DNA of 64,000 nucleotides from Aquilaria yunnanensis (taxonomy: Eukaryota > Streptophyta > Magnoliopsida > Malvales > Thymelaeaceae), in the NCBI GenBank assembly GCA_039654915.1, contig CM077594.1, forward strand, positions 33,949,001-34,013,000. The letters run 5' to 3'. The first letter of the stretch is position 1. Every line of letters begins with the position of its first letter. The notes under the pieces were generated by a model, which was not told where the DNA came from, searched no databases, and worked only from the letters and a program-made list of their open reading frames with translations. Position numbers and translations under genes: made by a program. Positions 26,401 to 38,500 of this stretch are shown in pieces.

Positions 26401-27900
26401 AAACTTCAATCAATTTTTCAAATACAGTCAATTTTTCTTCAACGATAGGAGAGTTCCTATCGTATAGGTTCTAAGGAAATCACCTTAACCTCAAACTCAA
26501 TCAATTTTTATTTAATGATAGGAGAGTTCCTGTCGTAGAGGTTGTAAGAAAATCTCCTTAACCTCAAACTTCAATGAATTTTTCTTTAATAATAGGAGAG
26601 TTCTTGTCGTACAGGTTCTAAGGAAATCTTCTTAATCTCAAACTTCATTTAACTTTTCAAACATAGTCAATTTTCTCCAACAATTGGGGAGTTCCTGTCG
26701 TACAGGTTCTAAGGAAATCTCCGAACCTCAAACTTCAATCAATTTTTCAAACAAAGTCAATTTTCTCGAACAATATGAGAGTTCCTGTCGTAGGGATTCT
26801 AAGCAAATCTCCTTAACCTCAAAGTTAAATCAATTTTTCAAATACAGTCAATTTTTCTTCAACGATAGGAGAGTTCCTATTGTAGAGGTTCTAAGGAAAT
26901 CTCCTTAACGTCAAACTCAATCAATTTTTCTTTAATGATAGGAGAGTTCCTGTCGTAGAGGTTGTAAGGTAATCTCCATAACCTCAAACTTCAATCAATT
27001 TTTCTTCAATGATAGGAGAGTTCGTGCCGTACAGGTTCTAAGAAAATCTCCTTAATCTCAAACTTCATTCAATTTTTCAAACACAGCCAATTTTCTCCAA
27101 CGATGGGAGAGTTCTTGTCCTACAGGTTCTAAAGAAATCTCCTTAACCTTAAACTTCAATCAATTTTTCAAACAAAGTCAATTTTCTCAAACGATAGAAG
27201 AGTTCCTCTCATAGAGGTTTTAAGCAAATCCCCTTAACCTCAAACTGCAATCAATTTTTCAAATACAGTCAATTTTTCTCCAACGATAGGAGAGTTCCTG
27301 TCGTAGAGGTTCTAAGGAAATCTCCTTAACCTCAAACTTCAATTAATTTTTCAAACACAATTAATTTTCTCCAACGATAAGAGAGTTCCTGTCGTACAGG
27401 TTAGAAGGAAATCTCCTTAACCTCAAACTTCAATCAATTTTTCAAACACAGTCAATTTTCTCCAACGATATGAGAGTTCCTATCGTAGAGGTTCTAAGGA
27501 AATCTCCTGAAGCTTAAACTTCAATCAATTTTTCAAACATAGTCAATTTTTAATCAACGATAGGATAGTTCCTGTCATAAAGGTTCTAAGGAAATCTCTT
27601 TAACCTCAAACTTTAATTAATTTTTCAAATACAGTCATTTTTTCTATAATAATAGAAGAGTTCCTATCGTAGACGTTCCAAGACAGCCAATTTTTCTCCA
27701 AAGATAGGAGTGTTCCTATCATACAGGTTCTAAGGAAATCTCCTTCAACTCAAACTTCAATCAATTTTTGAAACACGGTCAATTTTCTGCAAAGATAGAA
27801 TAGTTTCTGTCGTACAGGTTCTAAGGAATTTTCCTTAACCTTAAACCTCAATCAATTTTTCAAACACAGTCAATTTTCTCCAACGATCGGAGAGTTCCTG
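26400..27900. repeat. Segment paralogous to 36.2-37.6 kb
   Basis: The order of variant monomers here is repeated about 9.7-9.8 kb to the right: CTCAATC short monomers, AGCTTAAAC, TTCTATAA, then a truncated monomer joining AGACGTTCCA to ACAGCCAATTTTTC. Markers are at 26496 versus 36287 (offset 9791) and 27671 versus 37372 (offset 9701); the difference is one monomer. Confidence 0.75.
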
Positions 27901-30900
27901 TCGTACCGGTTTCAAGGAAATCTCCTTAATCTCAAACTTCAATCAATTTTTCAAACACAGTCAATTTTTCTTCAACGATAGGAGAGTTCTAGTCATAGAG
28001 GTTCTAAGGAAATATCCTTAACCTCAAACTTCAATTAATTTTTCAATCACAGTCAATTTTCTCTAACGATAAGAGAGTTCCTGTCACAGAGGTTCTAAGG
28101 AAATTTCCTGAACCTCAAACTTTAATCAAATTTTCAAAGGCAGTCAACTTTTTGGAACGATAGAAGAGTTCCTGTCGTAGAGATTCAATGGAAATCTCCT
28201 TAACCTCAAACTTTATTCAATTTTTCCAACACAGTCAATTTTCTCCAACGATAGGAGAGTTCCTGTCGTAGAGGTTCTAAGGAAATCTTTTTAACCTCAA
28301 ACTTCATTCAATCTTTCAAACACAGTCAATTTTCTCCGACAATAATAGAGTTCCTATTGTTGACGTTTCAAGCAAATCTCCTTGACAACAAAGTTCAATC
28401 AATTTTTGAAACACAGTCAATTTTTCTGCAACAATAGGAAAGTTCCTGTCGTACAGGTTTCAAGGAAATCTCCTTAATCACAAACTTCATTCAATTTTTC
28501 AAACATAGTCAATTTTCTCCAACGATAGGAGAGTTCCTATCATACAGGTTCTAAGAAAATCTTCTTAACCCCAAACTTCAATCAAATTTTCAAACACATT
28601 TATTTTTTCTCCAACGATAGTAGAATTCTTGTCGTACAGGTTCTAAGGAAATCTTCTTAATCTCAAACTTCAATTAATTTTTCAAACACAGCCAATTTAC
28701 TCCAACGATAGGACAGTTCCTGTCGTACAGGATCTAAGAAAATCACCTTAATCTCAAACTTCAATCAATTGTTCTTCAATGATAGGAGAGTTCCTGTCGT
28801 AGTGTTTCTAAGGAAATCTCCTTAACCTCAAACCTCAAACTTCGATTACGATAGGAGAGTTCCTCTCGTAGAGGTTATAAGGAAATCTCTTCAACCTCAA
28901 ACGTTATTCAATTTTTCAAACACAGTCAATTTTTCTCCAATTATAGAAGAGTTCCTGTCATAGAGGTTCTAAGAAAATCTCATTAACCTCAAACTTTAAT
29001 CAATTTCTCAAACACAGTTAATTTTCTCCAACGATGGAAGAGTTCCTGTCGTACAGGTTCTAAGGAAACCTCCTTAACCTCAAACATCAATCAATTTTTC
29101 ATACACAGTTCTCGTCGTAGAGGTTATAAGGAAATCACCTTTACCTCAAACTTCAATCAATTTTTGAAACACAGCCAATTTTTCTCTAACAATAGGAGAG
29201 TTCCAGTCATAGAGGTTCTAAGGAAATCTCCTGAACCTCAAACTTAAATCAATTTTTCAAATGCAGTCAATTTTTTGGAACGATAAGAGAATTCCTGTCA
29301 TAGAGGTTCTAAGGAAATCTTCTTAACCACAACCTTCAATCAATTTTTCCAACACAGTCAATTTTCTCCAACGATAAGAGAGTTCTTGTCGTAGATGTTC
29401 TAAGGAAATCTCCTTAACCTCAAACTTTAATCAATCTTTCAAACACAGTCAATTTTCTCCAACAATTGGAGAGTTCCTATCGTAGAGGTTCTAAGCAAAT
29501 CTCCTTAACCACAAACTTCAATCAATTTTTGAAATACAGTCAATTTTTCTGCAACAATAGGAGACTTCCTATCGTAGAGGTTCTACGGAAATCTCCTTAA
29601 TCTCAAACTTCATTCAATTTTTCAAACACAGTCAATTTTCTCAAACAATAGGAGAGTTCCTGTCGTACAGGTTCTCAAGAAATCTCCTTAACCGCAAACT
29701 TCAATCAATTTTTCAAACACAATTAATTTTTCTCCAACGATAGGAGAGTTCCTGTCGTACAGGTTCTCAGGAAATCTCCTTAACCGCAAACTTCAATCAA
29801 TTTTTCAAACACAATTAATTTTTCTCCAACGATAGGAGAGTTTCTGTCGTACAGGTTCTCAGGAAATCTCCTTAACCTCAAACTTTAATCAATTTTTCAA
29901 ACACAGTCACTTTTCAACAACGATAGGACAGTTCCTGTCGTACAGCTTCTAAGGAAATCTCCTTAACCTCAAATTTCAATCAATTTTTCAAACACAGTCA
30001 ATTTTCTCCAATGATTGGAGAGTTCCTGTCGTATTGGTTTTAAGGAAATCTCCTTAACCTCAAATTTCAAACAATTTTACAAACACAGTCAATTTTTCTT
30101 CAACGATAGAAGAGTTCCTGTCGTAGAGGTTATAAGGAAATCACCTTAACCTCAAACTTCAATCAATTTTTCAAACATAGTCAATTTTCTCGAACGATAG
30201 GAGATTTCCTATCGTAGAGGTTCTAAGGAAATCTCCTTAACCTTAAACTCAATCAAATTTTCTTCAATGATAATAGTAGTCCTGTCGTAGAGGTTTAAAG
30301 GAAATTTCCTTAACCTCAAACTTCAACCAATTTTTCAAACAAAGTCAATTTTCTCGAACGATAGAAGAGTTCCTGTCGTAGAGGTCTTAAGGACATCTCC
30401 TTAACCTCAAACTTCAATTAATTTTTCAAACAAAGTTAATTTTCTCAAACTGTAGGAGAGTTCCTATCGTCTAATTTCTAAGGAAATTGCCTTAACCGCA
30501 AACCTCAATCAATTTTCCAAACACAGTCAATTTTCTCTAACGATAGAAGAGTTCCTGTCGTAGAGGTTCGAAGGAAATATCTTTAACCTCAAAACTCAAT
30601 CAATTTTTCAAACACAGTTAATTTTCTCAAACAACAGGAGAGTTCCTGTCATAGTGGTTCTAAGCAAATCTACTTAACCTCAAACTTCAATCAATTTTTC
30701 ATACATAGTCAATTTTCTCGAACGATAGCAGAGTTCCTGTCGTACAGGTTTTAAGCAAATCTCCTTAACCTTAAACTTCAATCAATTTTTCAAACAACAT
30801 TCAATTTTTCTCCAGCGATAGGAGTGTTCCTCTCGTACAGGTTCTAAGGAAATCTCCTTAAACTCAAACTTCAATCAATTTTTTAAACACAGTCAATTTT

Positions 30901-31190
30901 CTCCAACGATAGGAAAGTTCCTCTCGTAGAGGTTCAAAGGAAATCTCCTTAACTTCAAACCTCAAACCTTAATCAATTTTTCAAACACAGTCAATTTTCT
31001 CCAACGATCGGAGAGTTCCTGTCGTACAGGTATCAAGGAAATCTCCTTAACCTCAAACTTTAATTAATTTTTCAAACACAGTAAATTTTCTGCAACGATA
31101 GGAGAGTTCCTGTCGTAGAGGTTCTAAGGAAATCTCCTGAACCTCAAACTTCAATCGATTTTTCAAAGATAGTCAATTTTTAATCAATGA
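27900..31190. repeat. Diverged satellite monomers with local duplications
   Basis: Monomers of mixed type. Damaged copies lie near 28830-28860 (CCTCAAA repeated, T tracts lost, then ACGATAGG) and 29100-29115 (ACACAGTT joined to CTCGTCGTAG). A near-perfect single-monomer duplication lies at 29691-29874. No gene is seen. Confidence 0.82.
29691..29874. repeat. 92-bp monomer duplicated in tandem
   Basis: 29691-29782 and 29783-29874 are two adjacent monomers differing at a single visible base (TTCCTG versus TTTCTG). They share unusual words (ACCGCAAAC, CACAATTAATT, GTTCTCAGG). Neighbours elsewhere are far less alike, so this is a recent one-monomer duplication. Confidence 0.9.
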
Positions 31191-33763
31191 TAGGAGAGTT
31201 CCTGTCGTAGAGGTTGTAAGGAAATCTCCTTAACCTCAAACTCAATCAATTTTTCTTTAATGATAGGAGAGTTCCTGTCGTAGAGGTTGTAAGGAAATCC
31301 CCTTAACCTCAAACTTCAATCAATTTTTCTTCAATGATAGGAGAGTTCCTGTCGTACAGGATCTAAGGAAATCTCCTTAATCTCAAACTTCATTCAATTT
31401 TTCAAACACAGTCAATTTTCTCTAATGATAGGAGAATTCCTGTCGTACAGGTTCTAAGGAAATCTCCTTAACCTCAAACTTCAATCAATTTTTCAAACAA
31501 AGTCAATTTTCTTGAACGATAGGAGAGTTCTTGTCGTAGAGCTTCCAAGAAAATCTCCTTAACCTCAAACTTCAATCAAATTTTCAAATACAGTCAATTT
31601 TTCTTTAACGATAGGAGAGTTCCTGTCGTAGAGGTTTTAAGGAAATCTCGTTAACCTCAAACTCAATCAATTTTTCTTTAATGATAGGAGAGTTCCTATC
31701 GTAGAGGCTGTAAGGAAATCTCTATAACCTCAAACTTCAACCAATTTTTCTTCAATAATAGGAGAGTTCCTGTCGTACAGATTCTAAGGAAATCTCCTTA
31801 ATCTCAGACTTCAATCAACTTTTTAAACAAATTCAATTTTCTCGAATGATAGGAGAGTTCCTGACCTACAGGTTCTAAGCAAATCTCCTTAAAGTCAAAC
31901 TTCAATCAATTTTTCAAACACAGTCAATTTTTCTTCAACGATAGGAGAGTTCCTGTCGTAGAGGTTCTAAGGAAATCTCCTTAACCTCAAATTTCAATTA
32001 ATTTTTCAAATACAGTCAATTTTTCTTCAACAATAGGAGAGCTCCTATCGTAGAGGTTCTAAGGAAATCTCCTTAACCTCAAACACAATCAATTTTTCTT
32101 CAATAATAGGAGTGTCCCTGTCGTTGAGGTTCTAAGGAAATCACCTTAACCTCAAACTTCAATCAACTTTTCAAAAAATGTCAATTTTCTCGAACGATAG
32201 AAGAGTTCCTGTCGTAGAGGTTCTAAGGAAATCTCCTCAAGCTCAAACTTCAATCAGTTTTCGAAACACGGTCAATTTTTCTCCGATGATAGGAGAGTTT
32301 CTGTCGTAGTGGTTCTAAGTAAATCTCCGTAACCTCAAACTTTAATTAATTTTTCAAACACAGTTCATTTTGTCCAACGATAAGAGAGTTCCTGTTGTAC
32401 AGGTTATAAGGAAATCTCCTTACCCTCAAACTTCAATCAATTTTTCAAACAGTCAATTTTCTCCAACGATAGCAGAATTCCTATAGTAGAGGTTCTAAGG
32501 ACATTTCCTGAAGCTTAAACTTCAATTAATGTTTGAAACACAGTCAATTTTTAATCAACGATAGAAAAGTCCCTGTCATAGAGGTTTTAAGGAAATCTCC
32601 TTAACCTCAAAATTCAATCAATTTTTTAAGTACAGTCAATTTTACTTCAACAATAGGAGAGTTCCTATCGTAGAGGTTCTAAGGAAATCTCCTTAACCTC
32701 AAACTGAATCAATTTTTCTTCAATGGTAGGAGTGTTCCTGACGTAGAGGTTCTAAAGAAATCTCCTTCACCTCAAACTTTAGTCAATTTTTCACACAAAG
32801 TCAATTTTCTCGAACGATAGGAGAGTTCCTATCACAGAGGTTCTAAGGAAATCTCCTTAAACCCAAACTTCAATCAATTTTTCAAACAAAGTTAATTTTC
32901 TCGAACGATAGGATAGTTCCTGTCGTACAGGTTCTAAGGAAATCTCCTTATCCTTAAACCTCAATCAATTTTTCAATCACAGTCAATTTTTCTCCAACGA
33001 TAGGAGTGTTCCTGTCGCACAGGTTCTAAGGAAATCTCCTTCAACTCAAACTTTAATCAATTTTTTAAACACAATCAATTTCCTCCAACGATAGGAGAGT
33101 TCCTGTTGTCTAGGTTCTAAGGAAATCTCCCTAACCTCAAACCTGAATCAATTTTTCAAACACAATCAATTTTCTCAAACGATCGGACAGTTCCTGTCAT
33201 ACAGGTTTCAAGGAAATCTCCTTAACCTCAAACTTCAATCAATTTTTCAAACACAGTCAATTTTTCTTCAACGATAAGATAGTTCCTGTCATAGAGGTTA
33301 TAAGGAAATATCCTTAACCTCAAAGTTCAATTAATTTTTCAAACATAGTAAATTTTCTCCAATAATGGGAGAGTTCCTGTCGTAGAGGTTGTAAGGAAAT
33401 CTCTTGAACCTCAAACTTCAATCAATTTTTCTTCAATAATAGGAGAGTTCCTGTCGTACAGGTTTTAAGGAAATCTCCTTAATCTCAAACTTCATTCAAT
33501 TTTTCAAACACAGTCAATTTTCTCCAACGATGGGAGGGTTAATGTCGTACAGGTTCTAAGAAAATCTCCTTAACCTCAAACTTCAATCAATTTTTCAAAC
33601 AAAGACAATTTTCTCGAACGAAATGAGAGTTCCTGTCGTAGTGGTTCTAAGCAAATCTCCTTAACCTCAAACTTCAATCAATTTTTCAAATACAGTCAAT
33701 TTTTTTACAACGGTATTAGAGTTCCTGTCGTAGAGGTTGTAAGGAAATCTCCTTAACCTCAAA
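31190..33763. repeat. HOR-B copy 1 (2523-bp unit)
   Basis: Three independent markers give the same offset of 2523 bp to the next copy: a CTCAATC short monomer (31241 and 33764), AAGTACAG (32628 and 35151) and the GGTAGGAGTGTTCCTGACG monomer (32725 and 35248). Similarity starts around 31190. The two copies differ by scattered substitutions, more than HOR-A copies 1 and 2 but far fewer than adjacent monomers do. Confidence 0.92.
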
Positions 33764-36286
33764 CTCAATCAATTTTTCTTTAATCATAGGAGAGTTCCTG
33801 TCGTAGAGGTTGTAAGGAAATCGCCTTAACCTCAAACTTCAATCAATTTTTCTTCAATGATAGGAGAGTTCCTGTCGTACAGGATCTAAGGAAATCTCCT
33901 TAATCTCAAACTTCATTCAATTGTTCAAACACAGTCAATTTTCTCCAACGATAGGAGAATTCCTGTCGTACAAGTTCTAAGGAAATCTCTTTAACCTCAA
34001 ACTTCAATCAATTTTTCAAGCAAAGTCAATTTTCTTGAACGATAGGAGAGTTCTTGATGTAGAGCTTCCAAGAAAATCTCCTTAACCTCAAACTTCAATC
34101 AAATTTTCAAATACAGTCAATTTTTCTTCAACGATGGGAGAGTTCCTGTCGTAGAGGTTCTAAGGAAATCTCGTTAACCTCAAACTCAATCTATTTTTCT
34201 TTAATGATAGGAGAGTTCCTATCGTAGAGGTTGTAAAGAAATCTCTATAACCTCAAACTTCAACCAATTTTTCTTCAATGATAGGAGAGTTCCTGTCGTA
34301 CAGGTTGTAAGGAAATCTCCTTAATCGCAGACTTCAATCAACTTTTTAAACAAATTCAATTTTCTCGAACGATAGGAGAGTTCCTGACCTACAGGTTCTA
34401 AGCAAATCTCCTTAACGTCAAACTTCAATCAATTTTTCAAACACAGTCAATTTTTCTTCAACGATAGGAGAGTTCCTGTCGTAGAGGTTCTAAGGAAATC
34501 TCCTTAACCTCAAATTTCAATTAATTTTTCAAATACAGTCAATTTTTCTTCAACAATAGGAGAGCTCCTATCGTAGAGGTTCTAAGGAAATCTCCTTAAC
34601 CTCAAACACAATCAATTTTTCTTCAATAATAGGAGTGTCCCTGTCGTAGAGGTTCTAAGGAAATCACCTTAACCTCAAACTTCAATCAACTTTTCAAACA
34701 AAGTCAATTTTCTCGAACGATAGAAGAGTTCCTGTCGTAGAGGTTCTAAGGAAATCTCCTCAAGCTCAAACTTCAATCAGTTTTCGAAACACAGTCAATT
34801 TTTCTCCGACGATAGGAAAGTTTCTGTCATAGTGGTTCTAAGTAAATCTCCTTAACCTCAAACTTTAATTAATTTTTCAAACACAGTTCATTTTGTCCAA
34901 CGATAAGAGAGTTCCTGTTGTACAGGTTATAAGGAAATCTCCTTAACCTCAAACTTCAATCAATTTTTCAAACAGTCAATTTTCTCCAACGATAGCAGAA
35001 TTCCTATAGTAGAGGTTCTAAGGAAATTTCCTGAAGCTTAAACTTCATTTAATGTTTGAAACACAGTGAATTTTTAATCAACGATAGAAAAGTCCCTGTT
35101 ATAGAGGTTTTAAGGAAATCTCCTTAACCTCAAACTTCAATCAATTTTTTAAGTACAGTCAATTTTACTTCAACAATAGGAGAGTTCCTATCATAGAGGT
35201 TCGAAGGAAATCTCCTTAACCTCAAACTGAATCAATTTTTCTTCAATGGTAGGAGTGTTCCTGACGTAGAGGTTTTAAAGAAATCTCCTTAACCTCAAAC
35301 TTTAGTCAATTTTTCAAACAAAGTCAATTTTCTCGAAGGATAGGAGAGTTCCTGTCACAGAGGTTCTAAGGAAATCTCCTTAAACCCAAACTTCAATCAA
35401 TTTTTCAGACAAAGTTAATTTTCTCGAATGATAGGATAGTTCCGGTCGTACAGGTTCTAAGGAAATCTCCTTATCCTTAAACCTCAATCAATTTTTCAAA
35501 CACAGTCAATTTTTCTCCAACGATAGGAGTGTTCCTGTCGCACAGGTTCTAAGGAAATCTCCTTCAACTCAAACTTCAATCAATTTTTTAAACACAATCA
35601 ATTTTCTCCAACGATAGGAGAGTTCCTATCGTCCAGGTTCTAAGGAAATCTCACTAACCTCAAACCTCAATCAATTTTTCAAACACAGTCAATTTTCTCA
35701 AACGATCGAACAGTTCCTGTCGTACAGGTTTCAAGGAAATCTCCTTAACCTCAAACTTCAATCAATTTTTCAAACACAGTCATTTTTTCTTCAACGATAA
35801 GGGAGTTCCTGTCATAGAGGTTATAAGGAAATATCCTGAACCTCAAAGTTCAATTAATTTTTCAAAAACAGTAAATTTTCTCCAATGATGGGAGAGTTCC
35901 TGTCGTAGAGGGTGTAAGGAAATCTCTTGAACCTCAAACTTCAATCAATTTTTCTTCAATAATAGGAGAGTTCCTGTCGTACAGGTTTTAAGGAAATCTC
36001 CTTAATCTCAAACTTCATTCAATTTTTCAAACACAGTCAATTTTCTCCAACGATGGGAGGGTTCCTGTCGTACAGGTTCTAAGAAAATCTCCTTAACCTC
36101 AAACTTCAATCAATTTTTCAAACCAAGACAATTTTCTTGAACGAAAGGAGAGTTCCTGTCGTAGAGGTTCTAAGCAAATCTCCTTAACCTCAAACTTCAA
36201 TCAATTTTTCAAATACAGTCAATTTTTCTTCAACGATAGGAGAGTTCCTATCGTAGAGGTTCTAAATAAATCACCTTAACCTCAAA
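33764..36286. repeat. HOR-B copy 2 (2523-bp unit)
   Basis: Second copy at constant offset 2523. The unit ends where the CTCAATC short monomer reappears at 36287, exactly 2523 bp on. It contains the ACACAATC and GTGTCCCTG monomers in an order like the start of HOR-A, which suggests the two families share an ancestor. Confidence 0.92.
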
Positions 36287-37600
36287 CTCAATCAATTTTT
36301 TTCTAATGATAGGGGAGTTCCTGTAGTAGAGGTTGTAAGGAAATCTCCTTAATCTCAAACTTCAATCAATTTTTCTTCAATTATAGGAGAGTTCCTGTCG
36401 TACAGGTTCTAAGGAAATCTCCTTAACCTCAAACTTCAATCAATTTTTCAAACAAAGCCAATTTTCTCGAACGATAGGAGAGTTCCTGTCGTAGAGATTC
36501 TAAGCAAATCTCCTTAACCTTAAACTTAAATCAATTTTTCAAATACAGTCAATTTTTCTTCAACGATAAGAGAGTTCCTATTGTAGAGGTTCTAAGGAAA
36601 TCTCCTTAACCCCAAACTCAATCAATTTTTCTTTAATGATAGGAGAGTTCCTGTCGTAGAGGTTGTAAGGAAATCTCATTAACCTCAAACTTCAATCAAT
36701 TTTTCTTCAATGATAGGAGAGTTCCTGTCGTACAGGTTCTAAGGAAATCTCCTTAATCTCAAACTTTATTCAAATTTTCAAACACAGTCAATTTTCTCCA
36801 ACGATGGGAGAGTTCCTGTCGTACAGGTTCTAAGGAAATCTCCTTAACCTCAAACTTCAATCAATTTTTCAAACAAAGTCAATTTTCTCAAACGATAGCA
36901 GAGTTCCTGTCGTAGAGGTTTTATGTAAATCTCCTTAACCTCAAACTGCAATCAATTTTTCAAATACAGTTAATTTTTCTCCAACGATAGGAGAGTTCCT
37001 GCCGTAGAGGTTATAAGGAAATCTCCTTAACCTCAAACTTCAATTAATTTTTCAAACACAATTAATTTTCTCCAACGATAAGAGATTTCCTGTCGTACAG
37101 GTTATAAGGAAATCTCCTTAACCTCAAACTTCAATCAATTTTTCAAACACAGTCAATTTTCTCCAACGATATGAGAGTTCCTATAGTAGAGGTTCTACGA
37201 AAATCTCCTGAAGCTTAAACTTTAACCAATTTTTCAAACAGAGTCATTTTTTAATCAACGATAGGAGAGTCCCTGTTATAGAGGTTCTAAGGAAATCTCC
37301 TTAATCTCAAACTTTAATTAATTTTTCAAATACAGTCAATTTTTCTATAACAATAGAACAGTTCCTATCGTAGACGTTCCAACACAGCCAATTTTTCTCG
37401 AACGATAGGAGTGTTCCTGTCGTACAGGTTTTAAGGAAATCTACTTCAACTCAAACTTTAATCAATTCTTGAAACACGGTCAATTTTCTCCAACGATAGA
37501 AGAGTTCCTGTCCTACAGGTTCTAAGGAATTCTCCTTAACCTCAAACTTCAATCAATTTTTCAAACACAGTCAATTTTTCTTCAACGATAGCAGACTTCC
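36287..37600. repeat. HOR-B third start, then segment paralogous to 26.4-27.9 kb
   Basis: The first monomers repeat the HOR-B start at the same 2523-bp offset. One monomer is then missing (ACAGGATCT joined to ACAGGTTCT context) and the sequence follows the 26.4-27.9 kb pattern instead. It includes the truncated monomer at 37372, where AGACGTTCC joins AACACAGCC. Confidence 0.72.
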
Positions 37601-38500
37601 AGTCATAGAGTTTCTAAGGAAATATCCTTAACCTCAAACTTCAATCAATTTTTCAAACACAGTCAATTTTCTCCAACGATAGGAGAGTTCCTGTCGTAGA
37701 GGTTCTAAGGAAATCTCCTGAACTTCAAACTTCAATCAATTTTTCAAACATAGTCAATTTTTAATCAACCATAGGAGATTTCCTGTCATAGAGGTTCTAA
37801 GGAAATCTCCTTAACCTCAAACTTCAATTAATTTTTCAAATACAATCAATTTGTCTTCAACGATACGCGAGTTCCTGTCGTATAGGTTCTAAGGAAATCT
37901 CGTTAACCTCAAACTCAATCAATTTTTCTTTAATGATAGCAGAGTTCTTGTCGTAGAGGTTGTAAGGAAATCTTCTTAACCTCAAACTTCAATTAATTTT
38001 TCTTCTATGATAGGAGAGTTCCTGTCGTACCGGTTCTTTGGAAATCTCCTTAACCTAAAACTTCAATTAATTTTTCAAAGAAAGTCAATTTTCTCGAACG
38101 ATAGGAAAGTTCCTGTCGTAGAGGTTCTAAGCAAATCTCCTTAACCTGAAACTTCAATCAAATTTTCAACTACAGTCAATTTTTCTTCAACGATAGGAGA
38201 GTTCCTATCGTAGAGGTTCTAAGGAAATCTCCTTAACCTCAAACTCAATCAATTTTTCTTTAGTGATAGTAGAGTTCCTGTCGTAGAGGTTGCAAGAAAA
38301 TCCCCTTAACCGCAAACTTCAACCAATTTTTCTTCAAAGATAAGAGAGTTCCTGTCGTATAGGTGCTAAGGAAATCTCCTTAATCTCAAAGTTTATTCAA
38401 TTTTTCAAACACAGTCAATTTTCTCCAACGATTGGAGAGTTCTCGTCATAAAGGTTCTAAGGAAATCTCCTGAACCTCAAACTTCAATCAATTTCTCAAA
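37600..38500. repeat. Diverged satellite monomers
   Basis: Mixed full-length and short monomers with no clear local higher-order repeat. A monomer close to the consensus lies at 37632-37722 (91 bp). No gene is seen. Confidence 0.82.
38145..38236 (+). repeat. Exemplar full-length monomer (92 bp) with both dyads perfect
   Basis: This copy shows the monomer architecture clearly. Dyad 1 is CGATAGGA-GAGT-TCCTATCG at 38191-38210, an 8-bp stem with a 4-nt loop. Dyad 2 is TAAGGA-AATC-TCCTTA at 38220-38235, a 6-bp stem with a 4-nt loop. Nine bases separate them. In most monomers the right arm of dyad 1 is TCCTGTCG, leaving one G-T wobble. The first half of the monomer is almost free of G on the + strand. 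Confidence 0.9.

Noticed and set aside
26684..26908. 74-codon open frame on the + strand
   Set aside because: Satellite monomers read in frame by chance, with the same repeated peptide words as at 13093. No domain and no neighbouring gene structure.
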